This document shows, piece after piece, positions 22,166-30,962 of a stretch of DNA of 45,947 bases. Position numbers and translations under genes: made by a program. The DNA is from REEB48 sp964355085. Its GTDB lineage: Bacteria > Patescibacteriota > Minisyncoccia > UBA6257 > 02-FULL-45-10c. The number at the start of each line of letters is the position of its first letter. Within the stretch, counting starts at the first letter, position 1. The stretch lies in NCBI GenBank assembly GCA_964355085.1, contig CAYHBW010000005.1:1-45947 (forward strand), written 5' to 3'. Under the pieces are notes generated by a model. That model saw only the letters and a list, made by a program, of their open reading frames with translations, made no database searches and had not been told where the DNA came from.

Positions 22166-24022
22166 CTAATCTCTAACCAACCTATTTTCGTAGTACCAAT
22201 TCAAAACATCCTTGCCAATCGGAACGGCGTTCAGACTCCCCTCCCGGGCGTTTTCAACAAGAACAAGGATGGCGATCTGCGGGTCTTCCGCCGGAGCGTA
22301 AGCCACAAAAAAAGCGTTTGTCCTGGCGTTATTGGCGACCTGGGAGCTTCCGGTCTTACCGGCGGACTCAAACGGCAAATCCGAAAGCATATGTGCAGTG
22401 CCATACGGCATCTGCACAGTATCTTTCATGCCTTCACGAACCTCATCAATATACGGATAAAAATCGGAAAAATTCCTGGTAATTTCCGGCTCATTTATTG
22501 TTGTGGTAGCGGTTTCATCGCCGGCCGCGGAAACCAGATACGGCCTGTACCAATCCCCTCCGTTGGCAATGGCGGAAATCTGCGCCAGAATCTGGATCGG
22601 CGTGACCTGCAGATCGCCCTGTCCGATGGAAACGTTGTAAGTGTCTCCGATGCGCCAGATATCTTTTGTCCGGATTTCTTTTTCCTCCGGATCAGGCAGA
22701 AATCCGATACTCTCGCCTTCGGTGTCAATCCCGGTTTTTTCACCGAATCCGAAAATTTTCCAGTACTCCTTTAACTTTTCAACCCCCAATCCTTTTACAT
22801 CCTGCCATCCTCCGCCGGCGGCATAAAAGAAAATATTACTCGATCTGGCTATCGCCGACCGGACATCCACCAGACCATGCGGTTTCCAGTCGACAAAACG
22901 GCTCGGCTGATCCGGATTATACGGATTCGGAATTTCAATGAAACCGGCGGAAAAAACTTTCGTCTCCGGAGTAATCACGCCTTCTTTCAGCGCCGCTAGA
23001 GCCACCATCGGCTTGACCACGGAACCGGGAGTGTAGATTCCGGAAATCGCCCGATTGAACAACGGCTGGAACTGCGCCGACAGAATATCCGATCGTTCTT
23101 TCTTTTTGGAAAGATCAGTGAAAATATTATTGTCATAACTCGGCTCATTTATAAGCGCCAAAACTTCCCCGGTTTGCGGATTCATGGCGATGCCGACTCC
23201 GATATTCCGACCGAGAGAACGGAGCGCGCCGGTCAGACGCCCATAAAAATACTCCTGGAGATCCGCATCAATGGTCGTATAAAGATTGTTGCCGTCCACA
23301 GGCGCCTCCAAAAGCTTTTCATCAAGGACTTCTCCTTTGGCGGTACGGTACATTATGCGCTCACCGTCTTTTCCGGCCATCCGGCTGTCATAGAATTTCT
23401 CCAGTCCGGCTTTGCCCTGCAGATCCCCGTACTGCAGAACTCCTGTATAACCGAGAAGATGCGAAAAAGCCGGCCCCAGCGGATATTGTCGGCGATAGTC
23501 ATCCTGGATTTCCAAGGCCTTGTTTTCCAGCTTCCGGATCGCATCAACCTGGACTTCGCCGACATTCCTTCCCAGAGTGACGAGGGCGGTTTTTTCAAAA
23601 TCTGATTTTTTTATCAGCTCCCAAATCTCATCAGGGGTCATTTCCAGAATCGGCGAAACCGCATAGATTATTTCCTCAAGATCCATATTCTCCCTCCGGA
23701 CCATTCCCGCGTTCAGAACCACCCGATACGCCGATTCATTCTGCGCCATGACTTTCCCGTAACGGTCATAGATAATCCCCCTGACCGCCGGCAAAGTCAG
23801 GGACTTCATGACATTTGATTCGGCCCTCGCAACATAAAATACGCCGTTCAGATAATTCAGATAAGAAACCCGGATGAAAACCAGGAGTATGAAAAAAAAT
23901 CCGCCGGTCAAAATCAGACGGAAAGCGTTTTTAGAAAGCGGCAATTCCAATACTCCGAGATCGCGTTTTATGCCGCTCTCGATTATCGAATGCTCAAGGC
24001 CGAATTCATCTCTTGGACTCAT
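22166..24022 (-). CDS. mrdA: Penicillin-binding protein 2 (elongasome transpeptidase)
   Basis: This 618-residue class B PBP cross-links peptidoglycan during side-wall growth. It has a short cytosolic tail, one membrane anchor (about 33-55), a pedestal domain (PAVRGIIYDRYGKVMAQNES) and a transpeptidase domain with SVVK (active Ser in YTPGSVVKPM), SSN (IARSSNIFFY) and KTG (AGKTGSSQ). It works with MreB and RodA; an mreB gene lies 450 bp upstream on the same strand. Confidence 0.94.
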   Translation of the reverse strand: MSPRDEFGLEHSIIESGIKRDLGVLELPLSKNAFRLILTGGFFFILLVFIRVSYLNYLNGVFYVARAESNVMKSLTLPAVRGIIYDRYGKVMAQNESAYRVVLNAGMVRRENMDLEEIIYAVSPILEMTPDEIWELIKKSDFEKTALVTLGRNVGEVQVDAIRKLENKALEIQDDYRRQYPLGPAFSHLLGYTGVLQYGDLQGKAGLEKFYDSRMAGKDGERIMYRTAKGEVLDEKLLEAPVDGNNLYTTIDADLQEYFYGRLTGALRSLGRNIGVGIAMNPQTGEVLALINEPSYDNNIFTDLSKKKERSDILSAQFQPLFNRAISGIYTPGSVVKPMVALAALKEGVITPETKVFSAGFIEIPNPYNPDQPSRFVDWKPHGLVDVRSAIARSSNIFFYAAGGGWQDVKGLGVEKLKEYWKIFGFGEKTGIDTEGESIGFLPDPEEKEIRTKDIWRIGDTYNVSIGQGDLQVTPIQILAQISAIANGGDWYRPYLVSAAGDETATTTINEPEITRNFSDFYPYIDEVREGMKDTVQMPYGTAHMLSDLPFESAGKTGSSQVANNARTNAFFVAYAPAEDPQIAILVLVENAREGSLNAVPIGKDVLNWYYENRLVRD

Positions 24023-24045
24023 GCAAGGATTTTAATACAAAAAAA

Positions 24046-24061
24046 GCCCCATTTAAAGGGC
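24046..24061 (-). terminator. Terminator of gene 24062
   Basis: Short GCCC / GGGC stem with an 8-nt loop, then TTTTTTT in minus sense. The TAG stop overlaps the stem. Confidence 0.55.
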
Positions 24062-24376
24062 CTAAGCAATCGAAACCGTAATAGTTGTTACCCATAAATC
24101 CTTTTTCCGATGCGGAATAAAAACTAGTGGAAGCTCCGCTCTCTCATACGCGATCTTTACTGCCACATATTTCCCGTACGCAGAAAGAATTTTTTTAGAC
24201 TCCACCCGTTTCTTAATTTTCTTCAAAGTAGCAATAGGAACCTTGTTTATAATCACCGGACCGCCAATATCTTTTCCGGATTTATAAAAATATAAATCCA
24301 ATCGCTTGAACTCCAAGAAATCCCTTACTTGCTTCTCAACGCATTGGTAAGATTTTCCATGCGGGCTAAGCTTCAT
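24062..24376 (-). CDS. Hypothetical basic protein (104 aa)
   Basis: A small basic, mixed alpha/beta protein without signal peptide or membrane helix. No family recognised. Repeated lysine/arginine clusters (TLKKIKKRVESKKIL, PHRKKDLW) suggest contact with nucleic acid or acidic partners, but that is weak inference. It is flanked by a terminator and seems to be its own unit between mreB and mrdA. Confidence 0.55.
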   Translation of the reverse strand: MKLSPHGKSYQCVEKQVRDFLEFKRLDLYFYKSGKDIGGPVIINKVPIATLKKIKKRVESKKILSAYGKYVAVKIAYERAELPLVFIPHRKKDLWVTTITVSIA

Positions 24377-24472
24377 TTAGAAACTCAATTTATGTGGAGC
24401 TCCCGATATTCTAACAAAAAAATAATCCGATATCAAGGATTATTTTTTAAAATTTAACTTTTAAAATTTAAT

Positions 24473-25519
24473 TTATATTTTGATATCCCTCGGCCGGAGC
24501 GGATTATTCACGACATTGTAAAACTTATCGAAATGCTCGACAGCAATTCCGCAACCGCGGACAACGGCAGTCAGAGGATCGTCCATCACGCGCACAGGGA
24601 TCTGAAGTTCTTTTTCTAATAATTTATCTAGATTCTTCAGAAGAGACCCGCCGCCGGCAAGATAAACTCCGTTACGAAGCATGTCTCCGACAAGTTCCGG
24701 CGGAGTCATTTCGATCACTTCGCGTATGGAATCGACGATCATTTTTATGGAACGGGCCATCGCCGCGCGGATATGGGTGTCCTTGAGGATGATTTCCTTC
24801 GGAAGTCCGGTGGCCATATCGCGTCCGCGGATCGCCATCTCCAATTTTTCAGAAGGCATGGCTGTTCCGACATTTATCTTAAGCTCTTCGGCAGTCGGCT
24901 CTCCGATCGCCAACTTGAATTCTTCACGGACAAAACGGATGATGTCCTCATTCAGCCGGTCTCCGGCTACCTTGAGACTTCTGGAAGTAACGATCCCGCC
25001 CATTGAAATGACGGCGATTTCGGAGGTTCCGCCGCCGATGTCCACGATCATATTCGAGGTCGGCTGATCGATCGGAAGGCGCGCGCCGATGGCGGCCGCG
25101 AGCGGTTCCTCGACGACATAGGCCTTTTTCGCTCCGGCGCCAATGACTGCATCCTCAACAGACTTCCTTTCCACTTCTGTAAGATTCGTAGGAACTCCAA
25201 TTACCGCCCGGCTGTAATTCAAAAATCCTCCGGAAGCGCCGATCTTATTGAAAAAATACTTGAGCATCTCCTGCGTCATGTCGAAATCGGAAATGACTCC
25301 GTTGACCAGAGGACGGACGATGGTTATATGCGCCGGAGCCCTGCCTACCATTTTCTTCGCTTCATCGCCGATAGCCAGAACCTGCCCGGTCTTGTTGTTC
25401 ACCGCCGCAATTGACGGCTCATTAATGACGATGCCCCGGCCGGCGACGTAAACCAAAGAATTCGCGGTGCCTAGATCCACGCCGATGCTTCTGGTGAAAT
25501 ATGAAAAGGGGTTTTTCAT
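24473..25519 (-). CDS. mreB: Rod shape-determining protein MreB (copy 1)
   Basis: This 348-residue bacterial actin polymerises under the membrane and positions cell-wall synthesis. ATP-binding signatures include GVDLGTANSLVYVAGRG (phosphate 1), IVDIGGGTSEIAVIS (phosphate 2) and YLAGGGSLLKNLD (adenosine). The N-terminal KNPFSYFTRS is a typical short membrane-binding segment. It starts 3 nt after the proS stop, forming a proS-mreB operon. A second mreB lies at 31854. Confidence 0.94.
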   Translation of the reverse strand: MKNPFSYFTRSIGVDLGTANSLVYVAGRGIVINEPSIAAVNNKTGQVLAIGDEAKKMVGRAPAHITIVRPLVNGVISDFDMTQEMLKYFFNKIGASGGFLNYSRAVIGVPTNLTEVERKSVEDAVIGAGAKKAYVVEEPLAAAIGARLPIDQPTSNMIVDIGGGTSEIAVISMGGIVTSRSLKVAGDRLNEDIIRFVREEFKLAIGEPTAEELKINVGTAMPSEKLEMAIRGRDMATGLPKEIILKDTHIRAAMARSIKMIVDSIREVIEMTPPELVGDMLRNGVYLAGGGSLLKNLDKLLEKELQIPVRVMDDPLTAVVRGCGIAVEHFDKFYNVVNNPLRPRDIKI

Positions 25520-25522
25520 GGA

Positions 25523-26758
25523 TCAGTTGAAAATTTTCTTAACTTGCGCCAAGGTCATCATTTCAGCTTTTTCAACTGAACGCATTTTGACTTCAAGTTT
25601 TTTTGCGGCTATGGTCTTCTCGCTTACAAGTACTCTTACCGGAATACCAAGAAGATCGGCATCATTCAGCTTCTCTCCTGCGGATGCGCTTCTTTCGTCA
25701 TATAATACCTCCGCTTCGCCGACAAGTCCAGACAGAAGCTCATAGGTCTTTTCCGCCTCTTTCAAGACCTTCGGATTGTCGCCAAGCGCGACCAAGTGGA
25801 CGCGAAAAGGCGCGACTGCTTCAGGCCAAAGTATCCCTTTTTCATCATTATATTCCTCAACAATAGTCCCCATCGCCCTGGACGGGCCTATGCCGTAGGA
25901 ACCCATTATAACCTGCTGTTTTGCGCCGGTCTTATCGTTATAAGTAAGATTGAAGGATTCAGAGAACTTCGTACCGAGCTTAAAAACATTGCCGACTTCG
26001 ATCGCCCGGCCGCTTTTGACTTCTCCGGCGCAATCCTTATGGGCTTCCGGCTTGTAAATTTCCTGATTCCGGCTGAATCCGCACGTTTCGCAATAAAAAA
26101 CCGTGTCCTCGCCGGCCGGATTAAGAACCTGGAATTCGTGCGTATATTCATTGGTGAATGCTCCTCCGCTCGCTTCAGTGACCAAGGCCTTAAGTCCGAG
26201 GCGCTTGAAAATTTTCTTATACGCGCCGATGACTTTTTCATAATATCCGTCCAGATCCGCGCGATCCGCATGGAAACTGTAAAGGTCTTTCATGAGAAAT
26301 TCCCTGCCGCGCAGAATACCGGCCTGCGCGCGGGCTTCGGCGCGGAACTTAGTCTGGATCTGATAGGCGGCGCGCGGCAGATCCTTGTACGAACTTATGA
26401 AATGCTTCGCAATCGCGGAAATAACTTCTTCGTGCGTCCAGCCGAGTCCGTAGTTTAATTCTTCTACTCCGGTTTTATAAATAATTTGAGCGGCGGTGCC
26501 CCAGCGGCCGGATTGTTCCCAATATTTTTTATGAATAAGCGCCGGCATCAATAATTCTTCCGCGCCAAGCGCGTTCATCTCTTCACGGATTATGTTATTT
26601 ATCTTATTCAAAACCCGCAGACCGAGCGGCAACAAAGTATAGACTCCGGCGGAAGATTTGTTGATGAAACCCCCTTTGATAAGAAATTTAGCGTTCTTGG
26701 ATTCCTCGCCTTCAGGGAGATTTTTGGTTGTTTTCGTAAAGAGTTGGGACTGTCTCAT
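25523..26758 (-). CDS. proS: Prolyl-tRNA synthetase without editing insertion
   Basis: This class II synthetase of 411 residues charges tRNA-Pro. Motif 1 and 2 features (LPLGLRVLNKINNIIREEM, FRAEARAQAGILRGREFLMK) and motif 3 (IGPSRAMGTIVEEY) are present, with the anticodon-binding domain at the C-terminus. Standard bacterial ProRS has about 570 residues because of an INS editing domain between motifs 2 and 3; here only a short segment with CETC remains. Mischarged Ala-tRNA-Pro would need removal in trans, and no such protein is seen here. Confidence 0.93.
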   Translation of the reverse strand: MRQSQLFTKTTKNLPEGEESKNAKFLIKGGFINKSSAGVYTLLPLGLRVLNKINNIIREEMNALGAEELLMPALIHKKYWEQSGRWGTAAQIIYKTGVEELNYGLGWTHEEVISAIAKHFISSYKDLPRAAYQIQTKFRAEARAQAGILRGREFLMKDLYSFHADRADLDGYYEKVIGAYKKIFKRLGLKALVTEASGGAFTNEYTHEFQVLNPAGEDTVFYCETCGFSRNQEIYKPEAHKDCAGEVKSGRAIEVGNVFKLGTKFSESFNLTYNDKTGAKQQVIMGSYGIGPSRAMGTIVEEYNDEKGILWPEAVAPFRVHLVALGDNPKVLKEAEKTYELLSGLVGEAEVLYDERSASAGEKLNDADLLGIPVRVLVSEKTIAAKKLEVKMRSVEKAEMMTLAQVKKIFN

Positions 26759-26798
26759 GTTGATATATGAATATTACATCATTATCGGAAATAAAAAA

Positions 26799-26815
26799 AC
26801 CCTCGTTATGAGGGT
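26799..26815 (-). terminator. Terminator of gene 26806
   Basis: Stem ACCCTC / GAGGGT, then T7 in minus sense. The TAA stop (26806-26808) lies in the loop. Confidence 0.88.
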
Positions 26816-27159
26816 CGTCTGTTCAATAATCTGAAAACGATTTTCGGGGCGAAGATCATGATCATGATATACGGGAATACCACTGCGGCTATCAGAAGTG
26901 GCTTGACGCCTATGAGCGCCAATGAGATGCCCATCATTACGGCGGCCCACCGATTCAGCGCGTACTTGGCGCGGAGAAAATATACCCATTTGCGCTTCAA
27001 ATACTTCTCTTTTTCGAGTATCTTTTCTCCGTTCTTCCCGCTGTCATTCCTCAATAAATCGCATTCTTTGCCTATCTCATCGGTTTCCTTCAGCAAGTCA
27101 TATTCCTCATGCGTCCAATAACAGGCAAGCAGCCCGCTCATCACGAACACCGTCTCCAC
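26806..27159 (-). CDS. Small membrane protein with coiled-coil region
   Basis: The 117-residue product has a charged helical region (about 17-55) and a long hydrophobic stretch (about 68-105) forming one or two membrane helices. I keep the GTG start at 27159 because AGGAG lies about 8 nt upstream; an ATG six codons later is an alternative. No family recognised. It sits between an M50 protease gene and proS with its own terminator. Confidence 0.55.
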   Translation of the reverse strand: METVFVMSGLLACYWTHEEYDLLKETDEIGKECDLLRNDSGKNGEKILEKEKYLKRKWVYFLRAKYALNRWAAVMMGISLALIGVKPLLIAAVVFPYIMIMIFAPKIVFRLLNRRPS

Positions 27160-27203
27160 TTGAACTCTCCTGTATTTTCAATGATATTCAATTCTAACAA
27201 ATC

Positions 27204-28229
27204 TCACAGCAGACGCAAGATATCCTGGATGGTAACCCCCAGAATAAGAATGATGAGGGCAACGAAACTCATCGCCTGCGCGATCATCTCATTTTTCGGA
27301 TCAACCTTCTTCCCTTTGATCTTTTCGATTATCAGAAATAGAATCCTTCCTCCGTCCAGCGCCGGAATCGGCAAAAGATTGAAAACGGCGAGATTCAGGG
27401 AAATAAGCGACAAAAGCCGGAGAAAACTCGCCAAACCGAGTTTCGCAGTCTGCGCGGCGATGTTCACGATTCCTACCGGCCCGGCAAAGCCGCTGAAAAC
27501 ACTCCAATCGGTGAACAGCCCGGCCGCAAGACGGAATAATCCCAAAACTATCCCGAGCGACATTTTCCATGCTTCGACAAAACCTCCGGCAAGCGCTGGC
27601 AAAAAAGCCATTTTTGGAGTTCCCGCCTCAACCAGATAAACACCGAGCTTGCCCCTGTTTTCCGGAATCAGATTGGAAAAATCCGTCCGGATTTCCTTCT
27701 CCTCCCCGGAGCGCGAAGTCCTAAAAGATATTTCGCTCCCCTCGCTTTGCTTCAAAAATTCAGTGAATCCGGCTATGGAATCAAACCCGAGTATCTGATC
27801 TCCTTCCCGGATATCCAGATTTTCCGCGATGCTTCCGGATTTTATTTCCGTTACGATCAAGCTTTGCGGAATGCCGATCATGAAAACCGCGGAGAGCAGC
27901 CACCAGCCGAGCAGAAAATTCATGGCAACGCCGGCGGCCATTACGCAGAAACGGATCGGTGTAGACTGATGGCTGAAACTTCTCGCTGACGGAACATCGG
28001 ACTTTTCCTGGTCATGACGCTCGCCGTAAACTCGGACAAAACCGCCGAAAGGAAGCCAATTCAAGCTTATGAAAGTTTCGCCAAATTTCCTCCCGAATAT
28101 CCTCGGTGGAAGTCCGAATCCGAATTCCTCCACAAGAATTCCGAAAAATTTCGCTGCGAAGAAATGACCGGCTTCATGGATGATTACCAGGAACGATAAT
28201 CCTATGATTATGAATAAGATTTCAAACAT
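27204..28229 (-). CDS. Site-2 protease, RseP-like M50 (copy 1)
   Basis: This 341-residue zinc protease cleaves within membranes, as in anti-sigma factor or signal-peptide turnover. The HExxH motif is HEAGH (about 18-22), the second metal motif is NLLPIPALDGG, and one PDZ domain lies between (about 120-200, SGSIAENLDIREGDQILGF). Four membrane helices are visible. A TAATAT box ends 6 nt before the ATG, predicting a leaderless mRNA. It is a tandem neighbour of a divergent paralogue. Confidence 0.9.
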   Translation of the reverse strand: MFEILFIIIGLSFLVIIHEAGHFFAAKFFGILVEEFGFGLPPRIFGRKFGETFISLNWLPFGGFVRVYGERHDQEKSDVPSARSFSHQSTPIRFCVMAAGVAMNFLLGWWLLSAVFMIGIPQSLIVTEIKSGSIAENLDIREGDQILGFDSIAGFTEFLKQSEGSEISFRTSRSGEEKEIRTDFSNLIPENRGKLGVYLVEAGTPKMAFLPALAGGFVEAWKMSLGIVLGLFRLAAGLFTDWSVFSGFAGPVGIVNIAAQTAKLGLASFLRLLSLISLNLAVFNLLPIPALDGGRILFLIIEKIKGKKVDPKNEMIAQAMSFVALIILILGVTIQDILRLL

Positions 28230-28247
28230 AAATTAATATTAACACAA

Positions 28248-28272
28248 ATCCCGCGCCTTTCATGCGCGGGAT
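28248..28272. other. Hairpin between the two M50 genes
   Basis: A 9-bp stem ATCCCGCGC / GCGCGGGAT with a 7-nt loop. In minus sense it is followed by TTGTGTTAATATT, a weak T-run. It sits just upstream of the second gene's -10 box, so it may be a second terminator or a regulatory hairpin. Confidence 0.5.
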
Positions 28273-28332
28273 AAATTCTCAAAGGATTTAAATATAATTT
28301 ACTGAAAGTCAATGAATTTTCCGGAATAAAAA

Positions 28333-28351
28333 TCCCCTTTTAAAAAGGGGA
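28333..28351 (-). terminator. Terminator of gene 28358
   Basis: CCCCTTTTT / AAAAGGGG stem in minus sense, then ATTTTTATT. Confidence 0.75.
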
Positions 28352-28357
28352 GCTGCT

Positions 28358-29419
28358 TCACTTCCGGAAAATTCTCATGATATCGTTGGAAGTCGCCAGA
28401 ACGAAAAGCGCCAGTAATATGATCAGTCCAAGCGCCTGCCAATACCGCTCGACCGCCGGACTCATCTTTATGCCGGTCAGCATCTCGAAAAGAATCGGAT
28501 AGATCTGACCGCCATCCAATCCGGGAATAGGAAGAAGATTGAAAGCGAAAAGACTCATATTCAGCATAATCATCAGCCCCATGATGGCCATCCATCCCTG
28601 CTTGGCTGATTCAGAGGTCATCTGATAGATCATTATCGGGCCTCCGAAACTTTTCCTGTCGGCCTTTCCGGTGAAAAGTTCCTTAAAAAAATTCGCATAT
28701 GCAACGACGGCGGAACCCGTGTCCGAATTCGCTTCTTTCAGGGCCGCGCGAACATCCATTTTCACATATTCCAATGCGGGAGCGACGCCTATCCGATAGA
28801 CAGGCCCGTTGTCGGATTTTTCTTCAACCGGAAGGACTGTGAATTCCTTTCTTTCAGACCCTCGGAGCGCAAGAATTTTAAGCTCTTTTCCTTTGCTGTT
28901 CCTGATGGAATTTTGTATGTCCGACCACGCCTTGATTTCAAGGCCGTTGATAACCTGGATCCTGTCTCCTCCCATCATGCCGGCTTTTGCAGCCGGATAA
29001 TTTTCCGCGACGCCGGAAAGCGCCGTAGTCTCATGCGGCAGACCGACGCAGGTGAAAAGAAGGAAATACAGTACGTAAGCGAATAGAAGATTCGAAAACG
29101 GTCCGGCAAGATAGATTATCACCCTCTGCCAGGCCGGCTTGGATTCGATATATTTTTCCGGATTTGCCGGTTCGAGATATATCCCGTAATCCTCCATGTT
29201 CTTCATTTTTTCCGACAATGGAAGGACATATCCGCCGAGCGGAATCGCCGCAATCTGATATTCAGTCTCCCCGATTTTCCGACTGAAAAGCACGGGACCG
29301 AAACCTATGGAAAAACGAATCACCTTTACGCCCCAAAGCTTCATGAACGCGAAGTGCGCGAACTCATGGAAGCCGACAATGGCGATGATAATGAATACGA
29401 ACGCGAGAAATCCGGTCAT
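28358..29419 (-). CDS. Site-2 protease, RseP-like M50 (copy 2)
   Basis: The 353-residue paralogue has HEFAH (about 18-22) and NLLPIPGLDGGQ, again with one PDZ domain (about 135-210: AAKAGMMGGDRIQVINGLEI). Low identity to copy 1 suggests an old duplication with separate substrates. One copy probably acts on a membrane-bound regulator or signal peptides; neither has an anti-sigma gene nearby. It ends at its own terminator, so the copies are transcribed separately. Confidence 0.9.
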   Translation of the reverse strand: MTGFLAFVFIIIAIVGFHEFAHFAFMKLWGVKVIRFSIGFGPVLFSRKIGETEYQIAAIPLGGYVLPLSEKMKNMEDYGIYLEPANPEKYIESKPAWQRVIIYLAGPFSNLLFAYVLYFLLFTCVGLPHETTALSGVAENYPAAKAGMMGGDRIQVINGLEIKAWSDIQNSIRNSKGKELKILALRGSERKEFTVLPVEEKSDNGPVYRIGVAPALEYVKMDVRAALKEANSDTGSAVVAYANFFKELFTGKADRKSFGGPIMIYQMTSESAKQGWMAIMGLMIMLNMSLFAFNLLPIPGLDGGQIYPILFEMLTGIKMSPAVERYWQALGLIILLALFVLATSNDIMRIFRK

Positions 29420-29490
29420 TTCAACCCTTATTCAATTTTCAAGGACTGAACATATCTTACAGCAATTTACCGGAAATACACAAGCTGATT

Positions 29491-29519
29491 TTGACTATAA
29501 ATTTATTTCATGTTAATAT
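29491..29519 (+). promoter_or_regulatory. Promoter of gene 29558
   Basis: -35 TTGACT (29491-29496), 17-nt spacer, -10 TAATAT (29514-29519). A leader of about 30 nt with CGGAGG 6 nt before the ATG follows. Confidence 0.7.
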
Positions 29520-29557
29520 ATTTCAAGGCAAACTCTCATCCAAGCAGCGGAGGTCTG

Positions 29558-30154
29558 ATGAATAAAGCGGAAAGAACAAGCTGGTTGTCCGTCCTGCCGA
29601 TCACCGGCTATGAGATAAAAGTACTTTTAAAAACCGGGCAAGAACTGTGCGTCCCCTGGGGCAGGATCAGCACAGACGGAAAAATCGTGCACATAGGGAT
29701 AATTTTCCGCCAAACAGGGAAAAATGAATTTCCGGCCATAAAACAGACCATGCAGATAGTTGAGTCCGACATAAAGGAGATTACCCTGAAAGAATTTGAA
29801 AATCTTCCGGAAGTCAGGGTCATCAGAAGAACCGCTAGCTCGAGTAAGATTCCGGATACGGAATGGCTGAAGGATCTCCCGAAATCCGGAGAGTGCGATA
29901 TTTTCCTGCTCTGCAAAGACAAGGACCGGCTGATCGGGATAAAAAAAGGATGGATAGAATATGACGCGTCAAGAATCCATCTCAATGAAATCATCAGCAG
30001 AAAGAAAGATCCCGGCACCGGGCTGGACAGGATAGAATCAGTCCGGCACGAAAGAAACATCGACGAAGTGATCGCGGTTCTGATATCCTGCGCCGGCGGA
30101 CCCGCTTCCGTATTCGTCCGGTCAATAAAACAGAAGCCGAATTACAAAAACTAA
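29558..30154 (+). CDS. Hypothetical protein with internal duplication
   Basis: The 198-residue cytosolic protein consists of two similar halves. TSWLSVLPITGYEIKVLLK with a following W...GKIVHIGIIF aligns with TEWLKDLPKSGECDIFLLCK with W...ASRIHLNEII, each half ending in an acidic-basic helix. No family recognised. I start at ATG 29558, which has a strong SD, instead of the ATG 48 nt upstream. It is a complete unit with promoter and terminator, convergent with frr. Confidence 0.65.
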   Translation: MNKAERTSWLSVLPITGYEIKVLLKTGQELCVPWGRISTDGKIVHIGIIFRQTGKNEFPAIKQTMQIVESDIKEITLKEFENLPEVRVIRRTASSSKIPDTEWLKDLPKSGECDIFLLCKDKDRLIGIKKGWIEYDASRIHLNEIISRKKDPGTGLDRIESVRHERNIDEVIAVLISCAGGPASVFVRSIKQKPNYKN

Positions 30155-30159
30155 AACAC

Positions 30160-30183
30160 ATCCCCCGACGCAAGTCGGGGGAT
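30160..30183. terminator. Bidirectional terminator, gene 29558 / frr
   Basis: Perfect 10-bp stem ATCCCCCGAC / GTCGGGGGAT, loop GCAA, T-rich on both sides (ATTTTTATT in plus sense, GTGTTTTAGTTTTT in minus sense). Confidence 0.9.
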
Positions 30184-30187
30184 ATTT

Positions 30188-30727
30188 TTATTCCATTATT
30201 TCCTTTATCTTGCCGTCCAATATCGATTCTATTTCCTTATTCGCTCCGTCGACAGCTTTCTGAACCGCCTCTCTCTGCTTGAAGGCGGTATCTTCGGAAA
30301 GTCCGCCGGCCTCTTCGGCTTTTATTTCCTTATTGGCGTCCTCACGGGATCCGCGGACGCGGATTCTCGCCTCTTCGGCGATTTTGCGGACAAGTTTTTC
30401 AAATTCTTTTTTCCTCTCATCAGTCAGCGAAGGAAGATTGATCCGGATAAGCGCGCCATCGGTATTGGCCGTGACTTTGAGAGCATCTTCCACCGCCTTG
30501 CCGACAGCGGCTACTCCGGACTTGTCCCAAAGCATGATGTTGATCTCCCGCGGAGGAACGACAGAAATCGATCCGAGAGACTTGACCGGCATCTGCTGGC
30601 CGTAAATTTCAACCTTGATATCTTCCACCATTCTCGGCGAAGGCCGGCCGCTGCGGATCGTCTGAAATTCATTTTTAAGATTATCTAAAGCCGCCCTCAA
30701 TTTTGATTCCAGTATTTTAATTTCCAT
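30188..30727 (-). CDS. frr: Ribosome recycling factor
   Basis: The 179-residue tRNA-mimicking factor splits post-termination ribosomes together with EF-G. The signature blocks FQTIRSGRPSPRMVEDIKVE, GSISVVPPREINIMLWDKS and IRINLPSLTDERKKEFEKL are intact and the length is normal. A small hydrophobic reading frame and a repeat array lie between it and holB upstream. Confidence 0.95.
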   Translation of the reverse strand: MEIKILESKLRAALDNLKNEFQTIRSGRPSPRMVEDIKVEIYGQQMPVKSLGSISVVPPREINIMLWDKSGVAAVGKAVEDALKVTANTDGALIRINLPSLTDERKKEFEKLVRKIAEEARIRVRGSREDANKEIKAEEAGGLSEDTAFKQREAVQKAVDGANKEIESILDGKIKEIME

Positions 30728-30755
30728 AAAAATTAAATTTATTTTGCAACCTGTA

Positions 30756-30790
30756 TTCTAGCTACCAGATACTAAATTCTAGATTCTACC
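30756..30790. repeat. Heptamer array (TTCTAGA family)
   Basis: Five 7-bp units TTCTAGC, TACCAGA, TACTAAA, TTCTAGA, TTCTACC between frr and the small upstream frame. Confidence 0.65.
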
Positions 30791-30873
30791 TAGAACGTAC
30801 AAACGTACGGTAAAAAATACAACAGAATACCGGCAAGCAGAACGACTATGAATATTGTAAATGCTTTGTCCAT
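30790..30873 (-). CDS. Possible 27-aa membrane peptide
   Basis: A short frame encodes MDKAFTIFIVVLLAGILLYF followed by LPYVCTF, a single hydrophobic helix typical of bacterial small membrane peptides. No SD is seen. It lies upstream of frr in the same direction and is flanked by repeat arrays on both sides. It could equally be chance. Confidence 0.35.
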   Translation of the reverse strand: MDKAFTIFIVVLLAGILLYFLPYVCTF

Positions 30874-30880
30874 TTTAGTT

Positions 30881-30960
30881 AATTTGTTGATTGGTAATTT
30901 GTTAATTAGGTCAGTCAACTCGCCATAGCATCCAAGTCACTAACCACTAAATAACAAATT
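30881..30960. repeat. Degenerate octamer arrays in inverted orientation
   Basis: The left half has 8-bp units AATTTGTT, GATTGGTA, ATTTGTTA, ATTAGGTC. The right half (about 30935-30958) has AGTCACTA, ACCACTAA, ATAACAAA, which read as related units on the other strand. This fills the holB to small-frame gap. Confidence 0.55.
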
Positions 30961-30962
30961 TA

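Noticed and set aside
24062..24376. Gene 24062 as a toxin or endonuclease
   Set aside because: No catalytic motif and no partner gene; basic composition alone is not enough.
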